Source: Gammaproteobacteria bacterium (GTDB taxonomy: Bacteria > Pseudomonadota > Gammaproteobacteria > Pseudomonadales > Azotimanducaceae). Taken from it: 45,395 nt of DNA. Positions 1-8,755 of this stretch are shown piece after piece. The stretch's first letter is position 1, and each line of letters begins with the position of its first letter. A program made the position numbers and the translations under genes. A model generated the notes under the pieces. It was not told the origin of the DNA and did no database searches. It was given only the letters and a program-made list of their open reading frames with translations. The DNA lies in contig PBRQ01000023.1 in assembly GCA_002725995.1 (NCBI GenBank), positions 44,626 through 90,020 of the forward strand, given 5' to 3'.

Positions 1-1179
1 GAGTTCTTTCGCCGATTCGTCCCGCCACAGCAAGCGCTAAGGCCAGCAGTGGGCTCGGGATTTATCATTTCCGCCGATGGGTACATACTAACCAACAATC
101 ACGTAGTTGAGGAAGCTGACGAGATTATAGTGGCGCTTAGTGACCGGCGTGAAAGAGTGGCTGAGCTCATTGGTGCAGATCCCTTGTCAGATCTTGCGCT
201 ACTGAAAATAGATGCTGAAAAGCTGCCAACTGTTGAGATTGGAAGCTCTGAGGATCTTGACGTGGGGGAATGGGTCGTCGCTATCGGTTCACCGTTTGGA
301 TTTGAGCTTTCCGTGACCCAGGGGATCGTTAGCGCTAAAGGCAGGAGCCTGCCCTACGAGAGAGATAACTATGTGCCATTCATTCAGACTGATGTGGCCA
401 TCAACCCGGGCAATTCTGGTGGTCCCCTGTTTGATCTTGATGGGAATGTGGTAGGTATCAATTCACAGATATTTACCCGTTCGGGTGGATATATGGGTTT
501 GTCTTTTGCTATCCCCATCGACGTTGCAATGGAAGTTGTGCAGCAGCTAAAGGACAAGGGTTCAGTCTCTCGAGGCTGGCTAGGTGTTGGCATCCAGAGG
601 GTTGATAGAGACCTTGCCGAGGCATATGGGTTAGACCGCCCCTCCGGAGCACTTATCAGTGAGGTTTTCGTAGGTAGCCCTGCTGAATTAGCGGGGCTTA
701 AGGTGGGAGACATTATTGTCGAGTTTAACGGGAAACTGATCGACCTGTCATCAGATTTACCCCATGTCGTAGGACGGACAAGAGCTGAAACCGAGGTCAA
801 GGTACTGATTGTTCGCGAAAACAAGAGAAAGACGCTGTCGGTCAAGGTCGGTGCCCGTGATGAAGATGATGTGGCGACTCGTTCGAGTACATTAGTGCCA
901 GAGAACCTATTGGGAATTGAGGTGCAGGATCTGACCCTTGAGGACCAAAACCGGTTAGCAGTCGAACAGGGTGTTCTGGTCATGCAGGTATCGGCAGGCC
1001 CTGGCCGGGAAGCAGGGATCCAGCAGGGCGATGTAATCACTACAATCGATGGCCAATGGGTTTCTGACCGCCGTGAATTTGAAATACTTATTGGGGAACT
1101 TGAGGTAGGCGTTAAAACTCCAATAAGAATTGTTCGCAGTCAGCGGCCGCAGATCCTGGTAATCAAGGTCATTCGCTAA
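1..1179 (+). CDS. mucD: MucD/DegP-like periplasmic serine protease (5' partial)
   Basis: The frame is open from the first base, so the N-terminus and signal peptide lie outside the window; 392 residues are visible. The trypsin-like domain carries the HtrA triad: His34 in TNNHVV, Asp64 in SDLALLKID and Ser139 in GNSGGP (numbered from the window start). Two PDZ domains follow, at roughly 187-275 and 300-385. HtrA proteases degrade or refold damaged envelope proteins, and the PDZ domains recognise substrates and gate activity. The following order lepA-lepB-DUF4845-rnc-era-recO is the pseudomonad order downstream of algU-mucABCD, which favours MucD over DegQ/DegS. Two PDZ domains exclude DegS. 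The C-terminus is complete. Confidence 0.93.
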   Translation, partial: EFFRRFVPPQQALRPAVGSGFIISADGYILTNNHVVEEADEIIVALSDRRERVAELIGADPLSDLALLKIDAEKLPTVEIGSSEDLDVGEWVVAIGSPFGFELSVTQGIVSAKGRSLPYERDNYVPFIQTDVAINPGNSGGPLFDLDGNVVGINSQIFTRSGGYMGLSFAIPIDVAMEVVQQLKDKGSVSRGWLGVGIQRVDRDLAEAYGLDRPSGALISEVFVGSPAELAGLKVGDIIVEFNGKLIDLSSDLPHVVGRTRAETEVKVLIVRENKRKTLSVKVGARDEDDVATRSSTLVPENLLGIEVQDLTLEDQNRLAVEQGVLVMQVSAGPGREAGIQQGDVITTIDGQWVSDRREFEILIGELEVGVKTPIRIVRSQRPQILVIKVIR

Positions 1180-1268
1180 ACCTTACCCTTTGTGGGTATG
1201 AGCCTGTAGATACAGCGGTTTGGCATGGCTTCTGGCGACCTATTCCTTTAGACTTCACCGCCTTTGCA

Positions 1269-1316
1269 GGCCACTGCAGTGCAGGTATGCCTCAACTGGG
1301 CAACCTGCTAGTGGCC
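1269..1316 (+). promoter_or_regulatory. Large imperfect hairpin upstream of lepA
   Basis: GGCCACT (1269-1275) pairs with AGTGGCC (1310-1316). Inside it GCAGGT (1281-1286) pairs with ACCTGC (1303-1308), and TGCC (1288-1291) pairs with GGCA (1299-1302), closing a 7-nt loop. It ends 28 nt before the lepA start and has no T-run, so it does not look like a simple intrinsic terminator. An mRNA leader structure, processing site or attenuator is inferred only. Confidence 0.5.
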
Positions 1317-1344
1317 CCATCAAATCCAGTCAAATGAAAACGTT

Positions 1345-3144
1345 GTGCCGATCAGCCCCGAATATATAAGAAATTTTTCGATTATTGCCCATATTGATCA
1401 CGGGAAGTCGACCCTTGCCGATCGGTTTATTCAGATTTGTGGCGGCCTGACCGAAAGAGAAATGGACAACCAGGTCCTGGATTCAATGGACATTGAGCGT
1501 GAGCGCGGGATTACCATCAAGGCTCAGAGCGTTACCCTGATGTATGAGGCTGATGATGGGCATACATACCAGCTCAATATCATTGATACGCCGGGGCATG
1601 TCGATTTTAGCTATGAAGTTTCACGTTCCATGGCTGCCTGTGAGGGAGCACTGCTGGTTGTCGATGCTGCCCAGGGTGTTGAGGCACAATCAGTAGCCAA
1701 TTGTTATACGGCAATTGAGCAGGGTCTGGAGGTGATGCCTGTGCTTAACAAGGTAGACCTGCCTCAAGCCGACCCTGATCGGGTATGCCAGGAAATCGAG
1801 GAGATCATTGGTATCGACGCCACCGGTGCCGTTACTGTTAGCGCCAAGAGCGGGCAGGGTGTGAAAGAGCTACTGGAAGAACTGATCAGGGTAATTCCAC
1901 CCCCCAGGGCTTTTTCTGATGCGCAGTTGCAGGCGCTGATTATTGACTCTTGGTTTGACAACTATCTTGGCGTTGTTTCACTTGTGCGGGTAGTGGCTGG
2001 CAGGATTGAGGTTAAAGACAAGATCATCGCCAAATCTATCGGTAAGGTGCAGCAGGTTGATTCGGTTGGGGTTTTTACTCCCCATAGAACCGAAACGGGC
2101 GTATTGCGGGCGGGTGAAGTTGGGTTTGTGGTGGCCGGTATCAAGGATGTAAAAGGAGCACCAGTGGGTGACACCATTTCCCTGGCGAAAGATTCTGTGT
2201 CTGCATTACCAGGATTTGAGAAGGCTAACCCGCAGGTATTTGCTGGCATGTTTACTGTCAGCACCGATGACTTCAATAATTTCCGTGATGCGCTGGAAAA
2301 ACTAACGCTGAATGATGCATCACTCGTGTATGAACCAGAGAGTTCAGATGCTCTTGGCAGCGGCTTCCGTTGTGGGTTCCTGGGCATGTTGCATATGGAA
2401 ATTGTGCAGGAGCGATTAGAGAGAGAGTATAACCTTGACCTCATTACCTCGGCACCAACGGTTGTGTTTGAGGTGGTCGACAAGAAGGGGGAGGTATCAA
2501 GAGTTGATAACCCGTCCCAGCTGCCGGATGTATCCAGTATCTCCGAAATGCGTGAGCCGATTGTTCAGGCCAACATACTGGTTCCCGCCGAGCACCTGGG
2601 GAGCGTGATAACGCTTTGTGTAGACAGAAGAGGTGTCCAAAAGGATATGCAGTTTGTCGGCAACCAGGTGTCTATCAGTTACGATTTGCCTATGAATGAA
2701 GTAGTGTTGGATTTCTTTGACAAGCTGAAATCCGTTTCCCGTGGCTATGCGTCGCTTGACTATAGTTTTTCGAGATTTGAAGCTTCTAGCCTGGTCAGGC
2801 TCGATATATTGATCAATGGTGATCGTGTTGATGCGCTGGCTGTAATCGTTCATGCTGATGACGCCAGGAGCAAGGGGTTTGCGCTCACAAAAAAGATGAA
2901 GGAACTGATTCCCCGGCAGATGTTCGATGTTGCCATACAGGCTGCCATCGGTGGTCAAATCATCGCCAGGCAAACCGTTAAGGCTTTGCGCAAGAATGTC
3001 ACAGCCAAATGTTATGGCGGAGATATCACGCGCAAAAAGAAGCTGCTGGAAAAACAAAAAGCTGGTAAAAAACGTATGAAACAATTGGGTAGCGTTGAGA
3101 TTCCACAGGAGGCTTTCCTTGCGGTCCTCAAAGTTGAGAAATAG
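1345..3144 (+). CDS. lepA: Elongation factor 4 (LepA), ribosome back-translocase GTPase
   Basis: 599 residues, the same length as E. coli LepA. The G domain shows the P-loop AHIDHGKST (15-23), the switch I region with [19 protein letters not shown] (G3) and [10 protein letters not shown] (G4). EF-G-like domains and the LepA-specific lysine-rich C-terminus ([16 protein letters not shown]) follow. LepA binds ribosomes and acts on stalled or mistranslocated complexes and on initiation. The start is GTG, chosen because [18 protein letters not shown] matches the family N-terminus. No clear Shine-Dalgarno precedes it, and a small out-of-frame ATG reading (1334-1369) overlaps the start. lepB follows after 34 nt, probably in the same operon. 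Confidence 0.97.
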   Translation: MPISPEYIRNFSIIAHIDHGKSTLADRFIQICGGLTEREMDNQVLDSMDIERERGITIKAQSVTLMYEADDGHTYQLNIIDTPGHVDFSYEVSRSMAACEGALLVVDAAQGVEAQSVANCYTAIEQGLEVMPVLNKVDLPQADPDRVCQEIEEIIGIDATGAVTVSAKSGQGVKELLEELIRVIPPPRAFSDAQLQALIIDSWFDNYLGVVSLVRVVAGRIEVKDKIIAKSIGKVQQVDSVGVFTPHRTETGVLRAGEVGFVVAGIKDVKGAPVGDTISLAKDSVSALPGFEKANPQVFAGMFTVSTDDFNNFRDALEKLTLNDASLVYEPESSDALGSGFRCGFLGMLHMEIVQERLEREYNLDLITSAPTVVFEVVDKKGEVSRVDNPSQLPDVSSISEMREPIVQANILVPAEHLGSVITLCVDRRGVQKDMQFVGNQVSISYDLPMNEVVLDFFDKLKSVSRGYASLDYSFSRFEASSLVRLDILINGDRVDALAVIVHADDARSKGFALTKKMKELIPRQMFDVAIQAAIGGQIIARQTVKALRKNVTAKCYGGDITRKKKLLEKQKAGKKRMKQLGSVEIPQEAFLAVLKVEK

Positions 3145-3178
3145 TCTCAACCCAAGGTTAAGTTAAGGAACAAACATT

Positions 3179-3991
3179 TTGAGCATCAATTTTCCCCTTG
3201 TCCTAGTTCTAGGCACAGGCATTACCGGACTGATCTGGTTGCTGGATACCCTGTTTCTGAAACCTCGCCGTAAAGCAGCCGCTGAACTTGCAGAACAAAA
3301 ATTGACGGATGGCAAGGCCAAGGATGATGCACTGCAGAGTATCCTGAAAGAACCACTGGTCGTTGAGTACTCCATATCATTTTTTCCAGTACTTGCCATT
3401 GTGCTTGTGCTCAGGTCTTTCCTTTTTGAACCGTTTCAGATTCCCACAGGATCTATGATTCCTACCCTTGAAGTCGGGGATTTTATCCTGGTAAACAAGT
3501 ATGCCTATGGCGTCAGGTTGCCGGTTGTAGGCACAAAAATTATGGAAGTGGGGGAGCCAAAAAGTGGCGATGTCATGGTATTCATACCTCCTCATGAAGA
3601 TGAATATTTTATAAAACGGGTAGTGGGAATTCCCGGTGACAGGGTAAGATACCAGGATAAGACTATTTACATTAATGATGAGAAGCAGACCCAGGTATTT
3701 GTTGCGCAAATACCGCCGGATAAACCACAGTATCTTGTCTACCGGGAAATGCTTGCTGGAGTGGAACACTTGATTCACCGTGATCCATATAGAGATACTC
3801 GCACACTGGAGTGGGTCATCCCCGAGGGATACTATTTCATGATGGGTGATAACAGGGACCAGAGCAGTGATAGCAGGTATTGGGGTAATGTTTCTGAGGA
3901 CAAGATAGTTGGCAAGGCCATTGCGGTTTGGCTGCACAAGGAACCAGGTTTGAGACTGCCAGGATTTTCACGAAATGACTGGATTCAATAA
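3179..3991 (+). CDS. lepB: Signal peptidase I (LepB)
   Basis: Inner-membrane serine/lysine-dyad peptidase that removes Sec and Tat signal peptides. The nucleophile is Ser92 in IPTGSMIPTL and the general base is Lys146 in YFIKRVVGIPGD; the late conserved box FMMGDNRDQSSDSRYWG is also present. Membrane segments lie at about 5-25 and 66-83, as in the two-helix gammaproteobacterial form. The start is TTG at 3179, supported by TAAGGA at 3164-3169 with 9-nt spacing. It sits between lepA and a DUF4845 gene, 13 nt before the latter. Confidence 0.96.
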   Translation: MSINFPLVLVLGTGITGLIWLLDTLFLKPRRKAAAELAEQKLTDGKAKDDALQSILKEPLVVEYSISFFPVLAIVLVLRSFLFEPFQIPTGSMIPTLEVGDFILVNKYAYGVRLPVVGTKIMEVGEPKSGDVMVFIPPHEDEYFIKRVVGIPGDRVRYQDKTIYINDEKQTQVFVAQIPPDKPQYLVYREMLAGVEHLIHRDPYRDTRTLEWVIPEGYYFMMGDNRDQSSDSRYWGNVSEDKIVGKAIAVWLHKEPGLRLPGFSRNDWIQ

Positions 3992-4004
3992 CTGGGAGTA
4001 AAAA

Positions 4005-4385
4005 ATGAAAATACATTTTCCTAGAAAACAGGCTGGAATGGGTGCGGCGGGTTGGATGCTGATGCTCGCTGTATTTGGTTCAGTTTTGACTGTTGGGCTC
4101 AAGCTGGTTCCGCTGTATCTTGACCACAATACCATGTCGAAAATTCTAGATGGCCTGGCTGAAGAAGAAGGGGTGTCTCAGAAGCGTGACGGCACGATTA
4201 GCAAGATGATACAAAAGCGGTTCAAGCTGAATAATATTCGTGACTTTAAGGTTCGTGACAATGTGGAAGTAAAGCGAAGCAGGGACGGTGTGGATATTAT
4301 TATGGACTATGAGGCGCGCTTGAAGTTTGCTGGTAATGTGGACCTGATTGCCTCCTTCGACAAATCAGTAAAATTGAAGAACTAG
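4005..4385 (+). CDS. DUF4845 family single-pass membrane protein
   Basis: 126 residues. After a basic N-terminus (MKIHFPRKQAG) there is one hydrophobic segment at about 14-34, followed by a small domain rich in charged residues. Small proteins of this family (DUF4845) lie between lepB and rnc in pseudomonads, and this gene is in the same place. Molecular function is unknown to me; the position suggests cotranscription with lepB and rnc. Start ATG with GGGAG about 10 nt upstream. Confidence 0.85.
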   Translation: MKIHFPRKQAGMGAAGWMLMLAVFGSVLTVGLKLVPLYLDHNTMSKILDGLAEEEGVSQKRDGTISKMIQKRFKLNNIRDFKVRDNVEVKRSRDGVDIIMDYEARLKFAGNVDLIASFDKSVKLKN

Positions 4386-4415
4386 GACCCTGGCGGATAG
4401 AAGACACCGGTTCAA

Positions 4416-5123
4416 GTGGTTCAGAACATTCCCCTACTATCAACTCTCGAAAAAGATCTGGGCTACCAGTTTCAGGAAAGAGGATTGCTCGAGCAGGCCT
4501 TGACTCATCGGAGTTATGGAGCGCGAAATAATGAGCGCCTTGAGTTTCTCGGAGATGCAATACTGAATTTTGTCATTGCTCATGCCCTGTATGAGCAGTT
4601 TCCGGGTGCCCATGAAGGGCAACTGAGCAGATTGCGAGCACGTCTGGTTCGCCGTCAGACACTGGCCGAAATTGCGCGGGAAATATCCCTTGGTGATCAC
4701 CTTATTATGGGCACAGGTGAACTGAGAAGTGGTGGGTTTGGCAGAGATTCAATTCTTTCCGATGCACTAGAAGGAATCATCGGTGCAATCTTTCTTGATG
4801 GCAGCTTGGAAAGCGTTCAGTCAAATCTCCTGGTTTGGTTTAAGTCTCGGCTTGAAGGTCTGTCCCTTGATGATTCACAAAAAGATTCAAAGACACGACT
4901 CCAGGAATTTCTGCAGTCGCAGGGGGCGATGCTACCGGACTATGTTGTTACTGCAACGATCGGCAAGGCACCTGACCAGGTGTTCACGGTGGAGTGCCGT
5001 TCTGATATGTTAACTGGCACGGCTCAGGGAGAGGGTGGGAATAGACGAGTGGCAGAACAAGTGGCTGCAGCCAAAGCACTGCACCTTCTGGGTGTGGTCG
5101 TAGAGGGTTCAGGTGACGGATAG
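4416..5123 (+). CDS. rnc: Ribonuclease III
   Basis: 235 residues; cleaves double-stranded RNA in rRNA precursors and mRNAs as a homodimer. The catalytic domain contains the signature NERLEFLGDAIL and the second acidic cluster DALEGIIGAIFLDGS, which supply the Mg2+ ligands. The C-terminal dsRNA-binding domain runs from about 155 to 228 (DSKTRLQEFLQSQG to VAAAKALHLL). The start is GTG at 4416. The end overlaps era by 11 nt, so the two are probably translationally coupled; the rnc-era pair is widely conserved. Confidence 0.96.
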   Translation: MVQNIPLLSTLEKDLGYQFQERGLLEQALTHRSYGARNNERLEFLGDAILNFVIAHALYEQFPGAHEGQLSRLRARLVRRQTLAEIAREISLGDHLIMGTGELRSGGFGRDSILSDALEGIIGAIFLDGSLESVQSNLLVWFKSRLEGLSLDDSQKDSKTRLQEFLQSQGAMLPDYVVTATIGKAPDQVFTVECRSDMLTGTAQGEGGNRRVAEQVAAAKALHLLGVVVEGSGDG

Positions 5124-6009
5124 CAAGCGCTGCGGGTATGCGGCCATTCTTGGACGCCCCAATGTTGGGAAATCAACATTGTTGAATACGATGTTGTCTC
5201 AAAAAGTCAGTATAACTTCCCGTAAACCACAGACCACCAGGCATCGATTGCTTGGAATAAAAACCACAGACCTGATCCAGGTTCTGTATGTCGATACCCC
5301 GGGAATTCACGGCGATGAACCAAGGGCTATCAATAGATACATGAACCGAAGTGCGAAAAGCGCGATCAGGGATGTTGATGCTATCGTATTTCTGCTTGAT
5401 CGAACCGAATGGAATAGTGATGACCAGTTAGTTGCGGATTCCATAGCCGGCAGCAAGGCCAGGGTTTTTATTGCGGTGAACAAGATTGACCAGATTAAGA
5501 ACAAGCGGGTGCTCCTGCCACAATTATCGCGAATTCAGAAGCTGGTGCCGGAGGCTGAAATCATACCCATCTCAGCTGTCACCGGTGAAAATGTGCAGGA
5601 GCTTGAATCGCTGGTTGAGGCCGCGATGCCCACCAGCCCATTTTATTACCCGGACGATCAGGTTACGGATCGTAGTGAGCGATTCCTGGTGGCTGAAATC
5701 ATCCGTGAAAAGCTGATGCGCCAGTTGGGTGATGAAATTCCGTACGCCCTTACGATCCAGATCGACAATTTCAAGTGGAAAAAAACGACGATTCATATTG
5801 AGGCAACAATATTCGTCGAACGAGATGGGCAGAAAGCAATACTCATAGGGAAAAAGGGTAAAAAGCTCAAGCAGATTGGCAGCGAAGCCCGCTCTGACAT
5901 GGAAGGGTTGCTGGAGGCCAAGGTCATGCTAACGACCTGGGTTAAGGTGAAGACAGGATGGTCAAATGATGACCGGGCTCTGAAAAGCCTTGGTTATGAT
6001 GATGCCTGA
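5113..6009 (+). CDS. era: GTPase Era, 30S assembly factor
   Basis: 298 residues, close to the 301 of E. coli Era. The N-terminal GTPase domain has GRPNVGKS (G1), the switch I stretch SRKPQTTRH, DTPGIH (G3) and NKID (G4). The C-terminal KH domain includes AILIGKKGKKLKQIGSEAR, which contacts the 3' end of 16S rRNA. Era acts in small-subunit maturation. The start is GTG at 5113, inside the 3' end of rnc, and the gene overlaps the recO start. Confidence 0.97.
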   Translation: MTDSKRCGYAAILGRPNVGKSTLLNTMLSQKVSITSRKPQTTRHRLLGIKTTDLIQVLYVDTPGIHGDEPRAINRYMNRSAKSAIRDVDAIVFLLDRTEWNSDDQLVADSIAGSKARVFIAVNKIDQIKNKRVLLPQLSRIQKLVPEAEIIPISAVTGENVQELESLVEAAMPTSPFYYPDDQVTDRSERFLVAEIIREKLMRQLGDEIPYALTIQIDNFKWKKTTIHIEATIFVERDGQKAILIGKKGKKLKQIGSEARSDMEGLLEAKVMLTTWVKVKTGWSNDDRALKSLGYDDA

Positions 6010-6706
6010 CCTTGTTCCGCATCATATTTACATTCTGCACAGTAGGAACTATCTCGAAACTAGTCTTTTGGCAGACATCTTCTCTGAGGAGGAGGGCAGG
6101 TACTCCCTGATTATTCGTGGTGCTAAAGGCAAAAAGTCCAAATATCAGGGGCTGATCCAGCCCTTCTCACCCATACTTGTCACCAGCTATGGGCAGGGAG
6201 AGCTTAGAACTTCGGGTACGCTGGATTTTAGCCACAGGCCATGGCGACTCAAGGGTGAGAACCTGCTAATTGGGTTGTATGCGAATGAGCTGCTCTATCG
6301 CCTGCTGGGGAACTTTGATGAGGTGCCAGCCCTTTATGCCAACTATGAGAATCTGTTGGCGGAACTTGAGAAAGATGTTTTCGATATCTATCGCCTTCGG
6401 GAGTTTGAGCTTTCGTTGTTGGCGAATCTTGGCTATGGGGTTTCTTTTGATTTTGATGTTCGAACCGGTGAAAGTATCAGGCCGGAAAAAATGTATCGAT
6501 TCGTCGCTGAAGAGGGGTTTCATTCTCTTTCCCTGGAAGGTCAAACGGGAAACAGCATCACGGGCGAAAATCTGCTGGCCATTGTAGGTGGCGAGCGCTC
6601 ACCAGATGTTAGCAGGGTTCTAAAACAGGTGGTGAGGGAGTCTCTACAACCGCTGCTGGGCGCAAAACCTCTCAAATCGCGGAGCCTTTTTGAGGGCAGG
6701 GAATAA
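6002..6706 (+). CDS. recO: DNA repair protein RecO
   Basis: Works with RecR to load RecA onto SSB-coated DNA in RecF-pathway repair. The N-terminal OB-fold appears as YILHSRNYLETSLLADIF and YSLIIRGAKGKKSKYQG, and the helical C-terminus follows. No clear Cys4 zinc motif is visible. Three consecutive ATGs (5996, 5999, 6002) and a TTG at 5990 are possible starts; I use 6002 because MPDLVPHHIYILHSR best fits the family, giving 234 residues. It overlaps the end of era by 8 nt. pdxJ, common downstream in related genomes, is absent; a convergent gene ends 12 nt away. Confidence 0.9.
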   Translation: MPDLVPHHIYILHSRNYLETSLLADIFSEEEGRYSLIIRGAKGKKSKYQGLIQPFSPILVTSYGQGELRTSGTLDFSHRPWRLKGENLLIGLYANELLYRLLGNFDEVPALYANYENLLAELEKDVFDIYRLREFELSLLANLGYGVSFDFDVRTGESIRPEKMYRFVAEEGFHSLSLEGQTGNSITGENLLAIVGGERSPDVSRVLKQVVRESLQPLLGAKPLKSRSLFEGRE

Positions 6707-6718
6707 GACGACCTGATA

Positions 6719-8587
6719 TCACGAAATTTTATCCGTTGCGTCGATTGTGGCAAAAGGGCTTGGATTTTCCTGCTGCCATGCCATAAGGGCGCTGATTTCA
6801 TTGTTCACGGTGTCCAGTGCGCCGGTTACCTTGTCCCCGGCCTTAACGCTTGATTCGAGTTCATCGACCGCGCGACCCAGTCTTGGTACGCCACAATAGC
6901 GGATAGCCCCGTGCAGCTTGTGCACTGCCGCTGCCATTGCCTGATAGTCCTCGTTGTTAAACGCTAGGTTGATTTGCCCCTGATCTTCAGGGAGCGTACT
7001 CATTAGCAGTTCAAACAACTCGCTGGCAACCTCAGGTCTATCGTTTACGGTTGATAGAGACAGTTCGCGATCAAAAATTACTTCGCTGTCTATTTGGCTG
7101 GCAGGTGCAGGAACTGGTGCTTCGACATTTTCAATGTAGCGTCGCAGCAAAGACTTCAAGTTGTCATTGTTGATGGGCTTCACAACGACCTGTGACATGC
7201 CGCTGTTCTGGTACGATTCTCGTTCTTCGCTGGTTGCGTGTGCCGTCAGACCGATTATTGGCGGGGGGTCTAAAGCAGATAGTCTCTCAGCAACCTCGAC
7301 ACCGCTCATGTCAGGCATCTGGATATCCAGAAATATGAGGTTGAAGTGGTTTTGGTGGCAAAGCTCGAGAGCATCACTGCCGTTGTCTGCCGTAGTAACA
7401 TGATGGCCGAGTTGCGTTAGCTGTAGCTTGATCAGGTTAAGATTGGCCGCGTTGTCATCTACCGCCAGAATATTGTAAGCGGGCAATTGATGGCTGCCTG
7501 ATTGGAGGTTCGACAGGATTTGTCGTATCTCGCTCTGATCTACCGGGTTTTTCAACTGCTGCCAGTTGTTCCTTTGGTAGAGGGTGATGTTATTGAGCAG
7601 CAAGATACTTACGCCGGCATCAGGGAGAGGGCCATCAAAAACAAGGCTTTTCTCGTCAGCAATAAGGCAGAAGTTGATGTCAGGTGATTGAAAATTGTCC
7701 GTGAACTTCACCCCCAACTTGGCAAGTCGCGCATACAGGCTATCCCGTTGCAGTTTCTGCTCACAGATAATGATCCCAGTTAAACCCTCCCCTGGATTAT
7801 CGCCAAGGGTGTCGCTGGCTTTGGCTGGCAGGGACAGTAATCCATCCTCAAAGGTTGTGCCCTGGGTAATAAGGCTTCCAAAGCGGCGGCCAGGGGCAAC
7901 AGCAGAAGGGTAATTCTCATCATCCAACGAGAAAACCAACTCGTCAAACTCCATAAAACTTATAGCAAGTGTTAGGTCAAGGTTGTTTTGTCTGGTATGA
8001 AGAAAATAGTGCAGCAGGAACTGGAACAGTAATGATTTGGATTGCCCTTCCTGAACGCTCAGTATTGCCGGGCACCGCCTGCTTACATTTATGTTCACGC
8101 TGATTCCACGGTGTGACAATAGTGGGCTCAGCATGCAGAGCGCATCATCCGCTATTTGCCAGGGGTCGATTGCAGCCAATTCCTGTTCCGGTAGGAAATC
8201 CTGGGTTTCCCTGAGAAGAAATTGCAACCTCTTCGCTGCAGCAGTAATTTCACTTTCGCAATACCCGACGTCAACGATGTTGGACTGACTGAGATGGTTT
8301 GTTAAGCCTACAATAGTTTTAATGGGCTTGAGGCACAGTTCCAGTAAGGCGATATCATCTTGTTTCCCCTGCTCACTCTCCTGTTCCAACAACTTTCTGA
8401 CTTCAGGGATTTCAGTATTGAGTCTTGAGAGGAGGTTATACTTTTCCTGGGGATCAGCATTCGGGTTCCCAATCGGGCTCTCATTCCGGTTCCCAGATGC
8501 CGCGACTGCCTGCTCTCTTTCCAACTGCAAGGTGTAGGAGTCAATGGCGAGGGAGAGGTTACGGAGTACTCCTTTGTCTGATTGCAT
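6719..8587 (-). CDS. BarA/GacS-like phosphorelay protein lacking membrane and active kinase parts
   Basis: 622 residues, against about 920 for BarA and GacS. There is no transmembrane segment, periplasmic domain or HAMP. Residues 1-75 are partly helical and polar. Residues 78-130 resemble the dimerisation helix (LKPIKTIVGLTNHL), but the phosphoacceptor position is Glu83 or Leu82, not His. The ATPase part (about 140-262) shows no convincing N, G1 or G2 box. A degenerate receiver-like stretch spans about 265-365. The REC domain (371-485) is intact: Asp377/Asp378, phosphoacceptor Asp421 in FLDIQMPDMSG and Lys470. The Hpt domain (about 520-605) keeps His556 in VHKLHGAIRYCGVPRL, very close to GacS. 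It lies beside cysM-rlmD-relA, near where gacS/barA sits in relatives. I infer a soluble phosphotransfer module fed by another kinase. ATG start; the frame is closed by TAA 24 codons upstream with no other start. Confidence 0.85.
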   Translation of the reverse strand: MQSDKGVLRNLSLAIDSYTLQLEREQAVAASGNRNESPIGNPNADPQEKYNLLSRLNTEIPEVRKLLEQESEQGKQDDIALLELCLKPIKTIVGLTNHLSQSNIVDVGYCESEITAAAKRLQFLLRETQDFLPEQELAAIDPWQIADDALCMLSPLLSHRGISVNINVSRRCPAILSVQEGQSKSLLFQFLLHYFLHTRQNNLDLTLAISFMEFDELVFSLDDENYPSAVAPGRRFGSLITQGTTFEDGLLSLPAKASDTLGDNPGEGLTGIIICEQKLQRDSLYARLAKLGVKFTDNFQSPDINFCLIADEKSLVFDGPLPDAGVSILLLNNITLYQRNNWQQLKNPVDQSEIRQILSNLQSGSHQLPAYNILAVDDNAANLNLIKLQLTQLGHHVTTADNGSDALELCHQNHFNLIFLDIQMPDMSGVEVAERLSALDPPPIIGLTAHATSEERESYQNSGMSQVVVKPINNDNLKSLLRRYIENVEAPVPAPASQIDSEVIFDRELSLSTVNDRPEVASELFELLMSTLPEDQGQINLAFNNEDYQAMAAAVHKLHGAIRYCGVPRLGRAVDELESSVKAGDKVTGALDTVNNEISALMAWQQENPSPFATIDATDKIS

Positions 8588-8636
8588 GTCTTGAACTAGC
8601 TCGTTATTTACAGCGCCCGCTATATTAGAACGGAAT

Positions 8637-8665
8637 TTGTATATATGATCCTGATATTATATGAA
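8637..8665 (+). promoter_or_regulatory. Candidate sigma-70 promoter for cysM
   Basis: TTGTAT (8637-8642) and TATGAA (8660-8665) are separated by exactly 17 nt in the 165-bp divergent gap between the BarA-like gene and cysM. The region is AT-rich. Match to consensus is moderate, so this is a candidate only. Confidence 0.35.
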
Positions 8666-8717
8666 TTCCTACTGACCTCCTATCATTGCGCTTTTCCGAC
8701 TAGGCATCACTCTGTGA

Positions 8718-8755
8718 GAACTATCCATGCGAACTATCCATGAGAGCTACCCATG
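8718..8755 (+). repeat. Triplicated 13-bp unit placing three ATGs before and at the cysM start
   Basis: Copies at 8718-8729 and 8731-8742 (GAACTATCCATG) are identical; the third at 8744-8755 (GAGCTACCCATG) differs at two positions. The period is 13 bp. Each copy ends in ATG and the last is the cysM start. The first two ATGs open tiny readings of 9 and 6 codons (8727-8756 and 8740-8760) in the other two frames; the first ends in an ATGA overlap with cysM. Confidence 0.8.

Noticed and set aside
384-1040. 218-codon minus-strand reading inside mucD
   Set aside because: Antisense to a well-conserved protease gene and low-complexity (Ser/Thr/Pro-rich); a shadow.
1183-1199. TACCC/GGGTA hairpin after mucD as a terminator
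   Set aside because: Only 5 bp and no T-run; too weak to call.
2497-3150. 217-codon minus-strand reading inside lepA
   Set aside because: Fully antisense to a conserved gene, no family motifs; a by-product of lepA codon use.
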